In this document: positions 1 through 11,536 of the stretch, in pieces
Position numbering within the stretch: the first letter of the stretch is position 1
Layout of the letters: the number at the start of each line of letters is the position of its first letter
Source of the DNA: Moniliella sp. 'wahieum'
Lineage: Eukaryota > Basidiomycota > Moniliellomycetes > Moniliellales > Moniliellaceae
Length of the DNA: 64,000 nucleotides
NCBI GenBank assembly: GCA_003971905.1
Contig: RSEE01000004.1
Location: 558,001 to 622,000, forward strand
Direction: 5' to 3'
Program-made: the position numbers and the translations under genes
Notes under the pieces: model-generated
Seen by the model: only the letters and a program-made list of their open reading frames with translations
What the model was told of the DNA's origin: nothing
The model's database searches: none

Positions 1-17
1 CTGAACTTACCACCGCA

Positions 18-545
18 ATGGACGACTTTTACTGCGAACTAGGCGTAGTGAGGGAGCGCACCAATCCTGGCGAAAGTGCGTCCAATGGGGTCGCCGAACG
101 CGCCATAAGATCGATTACGGATCGCGCTCGACTCATGGTAGTCGCCAACCGATTGGTTCCCGACGAGTGGTGGGAACACAGCTTGTTGGCAGCCACATAC
201 GCACACAACCAGTCGCCGCCGATGGCACTGGGTGGTGACAGCCGATTTGTCCGATACATGGCTTCAAACCTTCCCTTCGCATGCGCGGTTTTGGCACCCT
301 TGCTTACCTGCACCTATTGCCCAACCAACGCGAGGGCGGCATACTTGGTCCGCGGGCCGTCCCAGCTATGTTGGTGGGTTACGGGCACGGTCACGGTTCG
401 AAAGGGTGGCTCTTTGCCATCCACCAGGATGACGGCCAGGTTGGATTCCGCTGGAAAAAGCCGTCCACCTGGACACATGTTCCGTACACCACCGAATATC
501 CCACGCACTTTCATCTGTCCCCCCTTGTTCCTCCTGTGATGGAGA
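18..545 (+). mobile_element. Ty1/copia retrotransposon fragment (integrase part)
   Basis: The translation matches the end of a copia-type integrase core. It has the GESASNGVAERAIRS stretch around the last catalytic acid, then a DEWWEHSLLAATYAHNQSP stretch typical of this family. The rest of the pol gene is missing on both sides: the left side is cut by the window edge and the right side gives way to repeat-like non-coding sequence. It is a broken fossil, not an intact element. Age cannot be estimated because no LTR pair is attached. Confidence 0.8.
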
Positions 546-627
546 GGTGAGGGGGGGCGGAGGGATGGGTGCTGTGGGGCAGTCAGACAGCTCTCCACCC
601 CGTCGGCGTGTGCGTTTTGCGATCGAT

Positions 628-860
628 GAATCGCAGTCCCGTACATAGGCCAAGGCGCCTTATCACCCTTCGCCCCCAGGCCTCATTTGACCTCCGAAGT
701 CTCCACGCGTGTATACTCAGGCTTGTTCGAACCCTGTCTCCTCTAGGTGGGCATAGGCTTACTAGACTCAACCACCACCACCGCAATGCATTGCTTTACA
801 TTTCCAGAGGCTCATCGCCCAACCCCTTGGGTTCCTCCGGTCTTCACGATATACTATGTG
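628..860 (+). repeat. Relic LTR-like repeat, copy 1
   Basis: This shares a 17-bp word (TAGGCCAAGGCGCCTTA, about 645-661) and a downstream tract with 41500-41730. The tract has a run of CCA triplets, then TTTCCAGAGG and CTTGGGTT. Its CCACCACCACC / TGCGATTG-like tract also resembles the repeats at 57058-57290 and 57614-57872. It follows directly on the copia fragment, so it may be the remains of that element's LTR, but the two ends of the repeat are not clear. Confidence 0.4.
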
Positions 861-1012
861 CTAGTTCTACCTGCGCCTTCCGTGCCGGCTCACCGTTCGC
901 GGTCGAAAGGCTGCCATCCGTCCGTCTCCGTCATCGATTCCACCTCTCCATCTCTTTCCCCCTACTATATACGCACGAACGAATGACAACCATTGTGCAA
1001 GATAAAATGCTC

Positions 1013-3519
1013 TTAAATGATGGTGAGAGGTTCCATGTCGGGATGGGTCGCATAGTCGAAGTGCAAGATGCAAAGTGGTAAAATGCAGGGAGCAATCTCA
1101 CCTAGTGAGTCCAAGTTGGGTGGAGAGGGACGGTCATTCCGGTCCCAGCAATGCAGCAGCAGAGCCGTTGGAGATTTCGTGCTCGACCGATGGGGTTTGA
1201 AAGGCCAAATGTCAAAGACGCGAGCCAACGCGACAAGCTGGGTGGTAGACAGATCGCATACCTCGCCCTAGGATCCACCACTTCCTCGGGTGAGTGGGCA
1301 AAGTCCGTGTTGTCCTTAGCGAGACGATGAACAATTTCCTCCGCACCAGGTGCAACATGGCGCGGGAATCGAGGATGGAATGGCTGCGCAAAACAAGGAC
1401 GTTTTCATCAACCAGTCAAACGTTGGGTAGAGGTCCACCGGCACCAGAGGATCCTGCGCGGAGTGATTGTAACGAACGCAAGACGCTGTCGGTTCAACCC
1501 CGACGCCGCATTGTCGCTTTCAGGCCCGCCATTGGTCTTGACCAAACGAGAGTAAGCCGATTTGCCCACAATCATTTGTTCACTGCCATAAACGTGATCA
1601 TAAAGCGGCAGGAACTCGTCCCCGCGCATGTGGTATCCACATGCGCAAGGGCGTCCGTCAGCACGTTCATTGGACCGAGGTGATCCCCGGCGTGATCACC
1701 AATCGGTCGGCCAAGCTTTCGGTGATGATCAGGTGCATTTTGACCCTGCCATAACGAAAAAGCCATGCGCGAGAGAGCCAATAGCCGAAATCATTTGGAC
1801 GACGAGTTGCTCCCCCAAAACGCTGTTCGGGATCGTCATAAACACTTCCAAGGGAGACGCCACTTTCCAATCCGGAGTGTCGAACGAAAGGCTGTCGCTA
1901 GGTTCACCTGGGAAGGACAATGCCAGTATCACGCAACGGGTAATCAAAAGCGCCACCCTTTTCCAAGTCGGTGTTGTAGTGGCCCACTCCCAAGCCGAAT
2001 AGGGGAACACAGTAAGCCGGCTTCCATCCACCTTGGACGCCTTCGTTGCATCTCCAAACCGGATCAGCCAGGACCAATAATTCAACCCATCCTCCATTGC
2101 GTAGACTTGTTCCACATTTGGGGGCGGAGAAGACCTTGAGTGACTGTACCGGCCCCTGCATAGCCCTCCAGAATGATGCGGGGGGGGCCTTGATCGAGCT
2201 TCATGTGAGAGATGACTTTGTCCACAGTCGAGCTGTTATTGAGGAAAAAATGGTTGACTGCATGGAACGAAGTATATTTCTCAAACCCATACTCGAGACC
2301 TGCCGCCAAGTTTTGACAGGGGGAAGATGAGGAAAGTCTTGATGAGTTCGAATCATTCCTCTTGCTCCTCACTGGGCAAGTCCCACAGGGCCTTGTGAGT
2401 CGTAATGAGTTCAGTCATACGTTCTTGACGTTTGAGTAGCCGCGCTTTCGACACACGATTCCGGCCCAAGAGGAACTGGGTATCAGGGAGGGCGCAACCT
2501 CCAAAGCCTCCGTCTGGGATTCATCCGCCTCAGGTTCTCCACCTTCCTCATTCTTCTCATCGGGGGTTGGATTGCGGGCTTCCGCCAGAGCTAATGCTTG
2601 GGTGATCGACAACATCGATACGCGGGCGGCATCAAGTCGTGACGTTTGTGCATTAAGCACATTCTGGCGAAGACGTTCCGGATCGTACTCTGGGGGCCTC
2701 ACACCAAATGGCACTGATGAGCGAAGGTACGTAGTTGCGTATTCTTCTTCCAGCGTCGGCGCCTTGGTGTTCTGGCCATAACAGGAGGAGGATTGGTCTC
2801 CGCAGGAAGGGCCTTCGAAGGAATAGTCTCCGACGGAAGGGACTGCGCAGGAATGATCTTCGGCGTGGGGACCACACGTTTTTTCGGCTTCTTGGGAACT
2901 CGGGGTTTCTTCTTTGGAGATGTAGATCGGAGAATAGAGATTGATCCATCGGAACCCAAGGTCTTCCCAGATGAAAGAATCCCATCACCCAAAGAAAGTG
3001 ACATAGCATCATGTACATCACGTACGGGCGGTATAAGGCTCTCCGCATCACAGCAGCTGTATTTTGGCGAGGGCGTCCACGCCCACGCTTCGGACTTGCC
3101 TTTTCGTCGCGTGTTGAAGAAGCGGGCGGGCGCCCACGCGGCCGTTTCGGACGTTCCTCTTCATCACGAGGTCGAGGGCCGGGTGGACGCCCACGCGGCC
3201 GCTTCGGACGTGTCTCTTCATCGCGTGGTGAAGTGGGTGGGCGCCCGCGGGGCTTTTTTGGAGGCACCTTTTCAATCAAATCGTCACCAGCGCCGGAAGG
3301 AGCAGCTCGCATCTGGCGAGGCCGGTCTGCTTGAGGTTGCAGGGGGGTGGCTTCGGTCCCCACATCGGTTTCGTCTTGCCAATTTGCCGGGGTCAGACTG
3401 AAACGGCGGGAGGGTGCCGCAAAGAGGATCCTCGTAGACGGAAGAAATATCTGGGATGCCAATGGCCTTGGAACTGATAGCCTGGGAAGAACGCGGGCAA
3501 CCCGAGCGGCGAGCGCCAT
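1013..3519 (-). CDS. Mitochondrial transcription factor B (rRNA adenine dimethylase family, MTF1-like) with AT-hook N-terminus
   Basis: The start at 3519 gives an Arg-rich, acid-free N-terminus (MALAARVARVLPRLSVPRPL) typical of a mitochondrial presequence. Four AT-hook cores follow (RGRPP/RGRPR at about residues 90-95, 108-113, 127-132 and 146-151). Downstream exons carry ILEGYAGAGTVTQ (SAM-binding motif I of the KsgA/TFB fold, near 2140-2180), then GEQLVVQMISAIGS, GRVKMHLIITESLADRL and FLPLYDHVYGSEQ. The segment near 1160-1230 (LARVFDIWPFKP) fits the family's C-terminus. Family members assist mitochondrial RNA polymerase at promoters or methylate small-subunit rRNA; which applies here is not decided. 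The coding frame changes several times between 3040 and 1400, partly by introns and partly by likely indels. The exact stop is uncertain. AT-hooks are not a usual part of this family. Confidence 0.75.
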
Positions 3520-4566
3520 GCCAGGAGAGAAAGCGGTGGTCAGGCTTTAAAAACACGTCAGGTATGGCGCCGAAGAAAAAAGCCACACTGCTTGGGTTAC
3601 ATAAGCCACATTCTGTTCCACCGCCTGTGCAAGTTGTTAAAGTACACTTACGCTTTAAATTTTAAAATTAAGAAATTAAGAGACTGTAGCAGGCAGCAGA
3701 CGGTGCGGTCTGGGCTACCAGAAGCAGATGAGCGAGAACAACGAGGTAACGAGTCAAGCGAAGAGGTGGGGGTGGTAAGGAAGAACAGCTGAATGCTCCA
3801 GCGGTGTCTACTACAAGTGCGGCTTACATTGGAACCAAGGTGGAGGCGCCACGTGTGAGAGCACGATCTAAAGTCCAGACCAAAACCTCTAATTATTAGA
3901 AGGCACGGTGACACTCACAGCAGCCATCACCTGCAACAGGGCCACCGATGGAGCCTGACACATGCCGTGATGGTGTGGGCCCCGTTTTGGATCTGGTACA
4001 GAATGCATTGAAAGCATGAGACACGCCACTCCTTTTCGCTGCAAACTATACTTCTCATACACAGCGACAGGTTAGAAATGGAGAGCATCCACAGAACCCG
4101 CAGATTCGCAATCTGAAGAGTTTGAGGCACATATATATCTCTAGGTATTAAGATTCCTCCAAAATGTGGTTTTGTGAATGCAGGCAATGACCCTCATCCC
4201 GCAATGTGTTGACACTTAACGATATACATCTTCCTTCTCGTCTATTATTTCGTCGCTTCAAGGCGGCTTTTCTTCATCTGATTGGCACTTTCAAAAAGAG
4301 GCCGTCACAGTAGCAGTAACCATCTATCTGTCTCTGAATTTAGCCATTGAGGCTAGATCCGGCACGGGGGTAGGGCAACGAATAAGAAACAAGTGTGAGA
4401 AAGGGGATGCGGGGGCGGATACGAGCAACTCTCGTTTTCAAAGACTCACTCGGCCCACAGGGCACGAGCACGGGGCACGAGGGCCTACCAACAACTCAGT
4501 ACGAAACCTGTCGTGCCACAGCAGCGCTGGCGCACCATAGGATTATTTTTGCAGAGTGGGACTCAC
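3520..4566. other. Intergenic, no gene seen
   Basis: This holds the upstream region of the transcription factor B gene and the downstream region of TOM20. It contains AT-rich patches near 3655-3680 and no conserved translation, tRNA or repeat that could be recognised. Confidence 0.6.
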
Positions 4567-5822
4567 TCAAGCAGATTCCTCAACCGCCTCGGGCTTAGGC
4601 TCCGCTACCTCCTCCTTCGTCTCCTCAGGGGTGGAAACCTCCTTGGCAGGTTCCTCCTCCTTAGCAGACTCCTCCTTGACCGGCTCCTCGACCTTGGAAA
4701 CAGCCTCGTCAACAGCCTCCTCCACCTTGGGGGCAACCTCCTCAACTACCTCTGCCGCCTTGGAGGCAACTTCCTCAACGGCCTCCTCAGTTTTGGGGGC
4801 AACCTCCTCCGCAGTCTCCTCTGCCTGAGGGGCAGCCTCTTCCACGGGGGCAGGAGTGGGTGCTGGGATCCTCCTTGGGGGTCTCCGTCTCCTCCGTCGG
4901 CTCAGCGGCCTCCTCCACCTTGGGAGTTTCCGCAGCAGGAGCCTCGGCCTCAGCGGGCTGCTCGGTGCCAAAGCTAAAATGGACCGGGGCCGTGGACGGA
5001 GAAGGCTCGGCAGCAGCGCCGAAGTCCTTGCTAATGGAACCCTCGTCCGCCGGCTTGTCCGATGTAGCCGAAACGACGTCCCACTCATTTGTCGAACCCG
5101 AAACAGACTCAGGCTTGGCAGATTCCTTGGCCTCTTCAGTCTCCTCCTCCTTCTTCTCTTCGTCCTTCTTCTCTTCGTCCTTAGACTCCTCCACCTTGGA
5201 TTCCACACCCTTGGGGGCAGAGGGAGCCTCATCGTCCACCTCGTCAACACGGATCGACGCGCCGGCTGAGCCCGAGGGGGCCTCACCCTCGGCCAGAATC
5301 ACATCCTTCTCGACCATCTTCATAATGAGTTGGTTTACCTCCTCCGGGACCGTCTTGCCGAGGATCACGAGCAGCTCAAATGGCTGCGGGTAGACCTTGA
5401 GCGCGCGGAAGAAGGCAGTGGCCGAGTCAAGGTGGAAGTCCTTGCCGCGGTTAAAGAGGAGCTCACCAACAGAGATTTGCTCCATGAAGTAGGCCTCGCG
5501 GGTGGCGGGGTCCTTGGGGATGGTGCCATCGGCGAGAGCAGCACGCGTGCTGGCCACCGCCGCAGCAATGGCGATGTCTGAGGCTTTACTGGATTCCTCC
5601 GCCTTCTTGGCCTCAGCCTTCTTTTGGCGCTTGTACTGCTTGCCCAAGGAGCGGCGGAAGGTGGCGTCATGGCGGCGGCGATAGTCAAAGTAGCTGGAGA
5701 GCCAAGGGGTCAGCACAAATGAAGACGACAGCAAAAGGTGCGAGAAGCACGCACGCAGCATAGCCAACGACGGCGCCGGCGAGCGTCAGGCCAGTGACAG
5801 CGGCAGCAGTTGACGCCTTCAT
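4567..5822 (-). CDS. TOM20: TOM20, mitochondrial import receptor subunit
   Basis: Outer-membrane receptor of the TOM complex that binds presequences. Exon 1 (5822-5755) encodes the membrane anchor MKASTAAAVTGLTLAGAVVG. A 61-nt GT-AG intron (5754-5694) follows, and splicing restores AAYFDYRRRHD, the conserved TOM20 junction after the anchor. The cytosolic domain shows FRRSLGKQYKRQKKAEA, the core ISVGELLFNRGKDFHLDSA and FFRALKVYPQP, LLVILGKTVPEEV. After about residue 190 the protein becomes an acidic, low-complexity tail with many EEA/EEV repeats (VEEVAPKVEEAVDEAVSKVE type), ending at 4567. Fungal TOM20 is usually under 200 residues, so the tail is unusually long. One frame change near 4860 lies inside the tail, most likely an assembly indel. 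It is divergent from the PX gene at 6446. Confidence 0.92.
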
Positions 5823-6445
5823 GGTGCAGACGGTGGTGGTGGAAGAGGGTCGGTGGCTGGGCGGCCGGACGGCAGCAGCGGCCGAGGAACAAAATCTGAC
5901 AGTGCAGGCTTCGCGGCTGCTAGGGTTGCGTCTGGGGCGGCGCCTTGGGGGCAGTGTGAGCACTGGGCAGCCTGAGCGCTCCGGCTCAGCGCTGAGGCTC
6001 AGCACTGCGACCATCGATCCCCGACCACCTCGATCACCGTTCAACTTGAACGTTCAGAGACGCAGCCAGCGCAGCCGGGCAGGGCTAAGTGCTAAGGCGC
6101 GGGGGCACTGAGGGGCGCCTCATCGGTCGCAGCGGTGACTCGTAACCACTGGGCGACTGAGCCTCAGCGGCTCAGCGGCTCAGTGGCTCAACCAACGTTC
6201 AACGTTCAACGAGGATCGGTGCACGTGATGCGTGTGGGACGAGGTGCGATGCGGGGCACGTGACGCAGGAGAGCATGCCCACCGGCCACCCCGCACGGGC
6301 CGGCGGGCAGCGGCGCAGCAGCGCGCAGCAGCAGAGAGGCTGTGCACAAAGAAAGCTACCGCAACACGCAACAGCAGAAAGGCCGCCCTGCGCGCTATTT
6401 AACCCCCACATCGCCCCTTCCTCTCCCGGCGCCACCACGCATACG
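5823..6445. promoter_or_regulatory. Divergent promoter region TOM20 / PXB-PX gene
   Basis: This 623-bp region separates two genes read outward. A TATTTAA element at 6396-6402 lies 44 bp before the plus-strand start codon. The middle carries short tandem words: CTCAGCGG at 6163-6170 and 6171-6178 with a variant at 6179-6186, and the palindrome AACGTT at 6194-6199 and 6201-6206 on a 7-bp period. The function of the words is unknown. Confidence 0.5.
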
Positions 6446-9291
6446 ATGGCCACCCGTCCCCCTGCGACCCAGCTGCCTCAGGGACAGCCGCCGTACGCAG
6501 GCGCCCCGGGCATCCTGACGCCGCTGCGTACCCACTACCTCAAGAAGGCCCTTGTTCAGCTCGAGGTCGAGCACGAGCTCGCCATCCTCAACCAGAGCAG
6601 TTAGTAGTCCGATCTCTGCTCTTTTCCTCCGTCCTTTAACCCCATCCTCTTCTCTCTGCACCTTTCCTCATCCCCAGATGCTCTCGCCGCACTCGGTGCG
6701 CCTTTTCGTCCCGTCGCTGGCGCTCCCATACACGCCGACGACTTGCCTTTGCTCCGCTTTGTTTTCCAGCGATGGGTGCTCACCTTCCCGCTTGTCAAGG
6801 ATATCTCTGCCAGCTTTTTCCCCAAAGTACAGCAGCTTGCCCAGGAATTCTATGCTCGCAACATCTCTGCCTCTGATGACCGCGAAGAGGCGAGCAAACG
6901 CCGCAAAATTGCCAACCGGGTGGAGCGCTACGTCACACTCCTATTTGCTGCTGCGATCCTTGCCAAGCCCCGCCTGGATGTGCGCCCGGTGAAGGGGAGC
7001 AGGTCGTAGAGTTAACGGACCAGGATCGCCAGGCTATCACAGCAGCCGAACAGCGGGCGTAAAGGCTGAACAAGATGCGGCTCAGTTGGCAATCAACATC
7101 ATTGCTGTCCGTCTACCCCCCTCTGCTCCCGGAACCAAGACAGACTTGGCGTACGCTCAATTCATCGTTGCCTCCAGTGCTGGAAAGGGAACGGACGAGA
7201 CCTACGTCGCTCGCTCCTATGCCGACTTTGAACATCTCAAACTCACTCTCCAACAAGAGCTCGGACCTTTAATTTGGGTGCCCGATCTCCCCCCCAAGGA
7301 CTATTCGGCCCTTGAGGAGGGAGCACGAAGTATGTTGGGTAAGTCCTTGTCGGACAAGTTTTTTGGCCTCGCCCTAGGTGGTAGTGCATCCAGCGCCAGC
7401 CCGACCAGCGGTGGCAACCCGTCGTCCCGGGATGCTTCAGGTACAGTATCATCACCCGTTCTCCCCCGGGAGGCCAACCGTCAATCGCTGCGGGCCTACC
7501 TGCGCGACTTGGCCGAGGTCCCAGCGATGCGGACCAGCAAAGCACTTGACGATTTTCTGCATGCCTCTCCGGTTCAGCTCACCGAAGCTGAGATGGAGGA
7601 CGCTTCGCTGCGGAACGAAATGGACTCACGTCGTGAGGCGGCAACAGTAGCGTTTGCCGAGGCGAGTGAAGTGCGAGCAGCAGAGTTACGGTCGCTGTTG
7701 GGGAAGCTGAAGTACGAGGTATCTCAGCCCGATGGACTAAACAAGGTGTTTTCCGTGTTTCGCACCACATCCCAGCTCAAAGATTTGCCCGAGGACTACC
7801 GTGCAATGATGGGCTGGGTCAAGATGAGCATGGCCGCTTCGCTGTACACTTCTTTTATCGGTTCGGACAATGGGAACGCTACATTTGCTTCGTTTAGCAA
7901 GATTAACTTTCTCATGCCTTACTCGCTTTTGTCGGGTGTCTTGCGCATCACCAACCCAGCAGCGATGATCAAGGGAGTGATGAACTTATTCTTGGCGCAG
8001 CCGTTGGGGAGTAAATCTTTGCTCCAAAGGATGAGCGGTGCTAGTCTGTCTGAAGGAACGAGACAGTGGCAGTCGATGGCCCAAAACGCAGCGAAGCGGA
8101 TCAACGACCCTTTGATGGTTCAAAAGTTGGCAGCCTATGTCGGGCTGCCGGCGCAGGCACGGATGCAACTCAAGACGCATGCTCAACGCGCCCGTCTCCC
8201 GCTCCCTGTGGTGGTCCTATCGAGCGCTGTTTGTGGTCCACCTTTGTCGCCTGCGCAGGCGGAGCGGGTTGACAAGGCCAGGGTATCCCGGGCCAAGGGT
8301 GAATTTACAGGACCCTCCACACTCTTGGACGATTTCCATGCGTTCATGGTGGCTCAACTCAAGATTTATGACAATGAGCAACTTGAGTCGCTGGTGACCG
8401 AGGGCATTACTGTCGACCTCTTCCGCGATCTGATTGCTATGTTTGTCACGCCCTTGGCCGAGGTGTATCGGGATGCCAATGCGTCCGACTTTGTAGGAGA
8501 CGTGCAATCGTTTTGCGATGACTTGATTCAAACCGTCAAAGCGAACCAAGATGGTAAGTCATTATCCCTGTTGTGTGATGGTCTTGGCTACTGACGATTA
8601 TCTTTCCTGCGCACCAGTCCGTTGGCAAAACCCGACGATTATGCTACAGGTGTTCCAAGATCTGGTTGGCCGTCATGAGGATGCGATCTACCGCTTCATC
8701 CATGACACTCAAGTCAAGGGTCATAGCCTCTTTGGTGGCTTGATCGACTATGCTCAGCAGTTTATCAACTTTTTGCGTGGCCAGGGCGCCAGCGCCGATG
8801 TGGCGCAACGCCAAGGGATTGGCGAGGTGGACATGGAGGCGCTGTTACCAGCCGTGGGGGACCCGCTGCGGGATGCGATTCTACGCGAGACGGATGTACT
8901 GATCAACCATGCGTACCAGGCCAAGTGGCTGCGAGAGGTACGTCTTCGCCGGCAATTGGCCGCGCAGAGTGGCCAAGGCCTGGAGGGAGACACCTTTGGT
9001 CATTCTATCCTCGGCTTCAATTCGACTACTGTGGGAGATGCGACCGAGGTTGAGGCCGCCATTGAGGCGGAGCGGTCGCCGTTTGAGAAAGGAGGTATTC
9101 CCGACCCCCGCCTTTTGCCAGAGCCAGAGCTGTTGGAGATCCCCAAACTACTGCCCCTGTTCCTTGAGCTGGTACGTTGCATTGTCTGCGTATGATATTT
9201 TGGGCGTGTTGTGCTGAGCACTGACCAACATCGCTATAACCGCGTCATGTCTGGACGGCAGGTGCGGCCCATGCTCCCGCAGCAGGCGTAA
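6446..9291 (+). CDS. PXB/PX-domain protein of the fungal DUF3818 family (yeast YPR097W/Lec1-like)
   Basis: The start at 6446 opens with TPLRTHYLKKALVQLEVEHE, the PX-associated (PXB) domain. Intron 1 is 6600-6677; splicing gives LNQSNALAALGAPF. The PX domain starts near 7086 (AINIIAVRLPP, then YVARSYADFEHLKLTLQQEL and WVPDLPPKDY). The DUF3818 part follows, with QFINFLRG and DVLINHAYQAKWLREV. Intron 2 is 8554-8617, and a last small intron ends at 9261, giving the C-terminus VRPMLPQQA. PX domains bind phosphoinositides; the yeast relative is linked to lipid and sterol distribution at membranes. Two frame changes around 7000-7080 separate PXB from PX and look like indels, since both sides stay conserved. 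Total about 880 residues. Confidence 0.85.
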
Positions 9292-10301
9292 AAACTCTAA
9301 GAGGAGCGTTGAGGAGGCGCAGCTGATATGGGCAAGCGCAGCTGCAAAACAGACCTGGTGGAAATTCCATGTGGTTGGGACGTCAACCCACCGGCGTATA
9401 ACAAAAAGGTTAGAGAGTAGGTCTTATAAACGGACTGTGGTCCAGTCAGGCGGTCAGTAGGCCCAGGCAAGGCAACAATTGGTAGCCGGCAACCGCCGAG
9501 GTAATCTTTACCACATGTCTGTCGGCTGCCCAATTGTGCGCGTGCTTGCTCCTGACTTGAGTTTCAATTTTCAAGCATCAAGCTTCAAGCTTCAAGCTTA
9601 GCTTGACCGGTCACCGACAAACTGATGCGACCGGATCCCCATTGCAAGCGAATCGGCAAGCAAGAACGGGAGGTCAATAGAAAGTAGAGTCGTGGAGAAG
9701 GCGGAGGAGGGGACTTGTACGCTACGACTGCCGAAGCTGTAAGATGGAGGCACGTCCGACTGCCACCCTTCCTCCCCCGGGCGGAACTAGCGGAGCCTGC
9801 CGGGGGGAAGCGGCTGGGAGCGCCAGAGTTCGGTTATGCTCTCGGCGCACTGCACTAGTGTCCCAACCAAGCAGGGTGGCCTTCTGAAGTTTTGCAGCGC
9901 ACAGCTTCACCGGTGGGCCGGGACTAGTCACTGGCGCTTCTTCTTAGAACTTAGAAGCGCCAGGCGCTCAGGGTTCGGCTGCGCCCCGGTGATAAAATGG
10001 GCTGTCTCACAGCGGCATTGCCGAAAGGGTGGCGGGCATTGGGCCGACGCTGCCCCTCCGCCCGTCTTCGCATGCATTGGTAATCGCCGGTCCAAGCCGG
10101 CACCCCACCAGTGTCCCTCCGCCTGCCCGGCAGTCCTGCTAGTCCTGTCGGCATGCGTGCTTGCCGAGGGTTATGCAAGGGGCGCAGCGAGCCATGACAA
10201 AAATCAGAGTGGCCACTTTTCTACATAAAGTGTCTGCCTACCCCAGTCAGCTGGTGTTGCGCACCGTCGACGACTACCACCTTCACTCCCCTCTCATCGC
10301 C
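9292..10301. other. Intergenic with AAGCTT 7-mer repeat
   Basis: No gene seen. AAGCTT occurs three times on an exact 7-bp period at 9580-9585, 9587-9592 and 9594-9599. The last few hundred bases should hold the promoter of the metal transporter gene, but no clear TATA element was found. Confidence 0.5.
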
Positions 10302-11536
10302 ATGGCCTGCACCTCCGGCAACGCTTGCGCCTGCAAAACCCCTACGGCTCCCCCCTCCCGCCCCGACAGCCAAGCCAGCTCGTCTGCCACCTACGGCGCC
10401 GTGTCTTTGCCGGCGCGTGAGGGCAGTGGCGAGCGTCAGCCGCTGCTGTGGACCACCACTACCCCCACCAAGCCCGCTTCTGGCTGTTGTGGAGGCTCGC
10501 AAGGCAAGTGTGCCAGCGGCAAATGCTCGGACGCTGTCAAGCGCAACACCCCCCACACTACCATCACCATCGACGAGCCCGGCTCCCAATGCGTTCGCAA
10601 CAGCGCGACCCTGAGTGGCCGCTGCTGTCGCGAGCTCAAGGGGGAGGAAGAAAAGCGTGCTCTCATTGACCCCGATACAATTCGGGACATCATCATTGGT
10701 CTGTCTGATGGTTTGACGGTGCGTCTCTCCTTCTCCTGTGCCGTGTCTCGCCTTGCCGAGGGAAGACAGAGTGCATTCAGGCATATCTGTTCCGGCACTT
10801 TGGCTGACTTGTTTCTTGTTTAGGTCCCCTTTGCTCTCACTGCCGGCCTCTCTTCTGTTGGCTCGTCCAAACTCGTGGTGATTGCCGGAGTTGCCGAGCT
10901 CACGTCCGGTGCGATCAGCATGGCCATTGGCGGCTACCTCTCTGCCCAAGCTGAAAAGGAGCACTATGACCACAGCGAGGTCAACACTGCTGGCCGTGTG
11001 GCCCAGAGCTGCGACGAGCAAATTCAATCCGAAGTGCTCGAAATTCTGGCACCCTATGGCATTGTGGGCCCGGTGGCGAGCCAAGTGGCGGCCCAGCTGC
11101 AACAAGCCGAAACGGCAAAACAAGAGCGTATGGCCTTGGCTCAGTCCTCTTTGGCTAGAGACGAACGGGAAGAGCTGGCGGGGCGTGGTATCACACCCTT
11201 TCTGTTGCGTCTCGGGCAGGGGTTGGAACCGTGTCGTCGGAGCGCTCCACACGCTCTGCGATCAACATTGGTGTGGCGTACCTGGTTGGCGGGTTGGTGC
11301 CACTCACGCCTTACTTTTTCTTGGCCACCGCCTTGCAGGGATTGGTGGCCTCTACTGTTATCACCGGCCTTACACTGCTCTTGTTTGGTGTGGCCAAGCA
11401 CCGCGTTACGGGGGGAGAAGGGTCGGTCAAGTCGTACGCCTGGTCCGCAGTGACAACCTTGGCTGTTGGCGGTGCCGCTGCAGCTTCGTCGTGGCTTATT
11501 GTTAAGATGCTAGAGGGTCCTGATGCAGGACTTTAA
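10302..11536 (+). CDS. CCC1: CCC1/VIT1-family vacuolar iron-manganese transporter with Cys-rich N-terminus
   Basis: Moves Fe2+/Mn2+ into the vacuole. The family hallmark IIIGLSDGLTVPFALTAGLS spans the splice junction (intron 10719-10823). It is followed by ELTSGAISMAIGGYLSAQAE in the first membrane pair, then the Glu-rich loop (AEKEHYDHSEVNTAGR, SEVLEILAPYGIVGPVA) that in plant VIT1 holds the metal-binding helices. The last three membrane segments include NIGVAYLVGGLVPLTPYFF, STVITGLTLLLFGVAKHRV and LAVGGAAAASSWLIVKMLEG. The start at 10302 is the first Met in frame with the family core. The first 110 residues, before the membrane part, contain ten cysteines in clusters (CACK at 9-12, CCGGSQGKCASGKC at 62-75, Cys97, CC at 108-109), which resembles metallothionein spacing. 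One frame change near 11230 is probably an indel. Confidence 0.9.

Noticed and set aside
2653-3519. Reading the AT-hook open frame as a separate 288-codon AT-hook protein
   Set aside because: The part after the hooks in that frame is Arg/Leu-rich filler, while protein-like sequence continues in another frame towards the TFB domain; a single gene is more likely, though not proven.
10221-11252. 343-codon minus-strand open frame
   Set aside because: It is fully antisense to CCC1, whose exons and intron are well supported.
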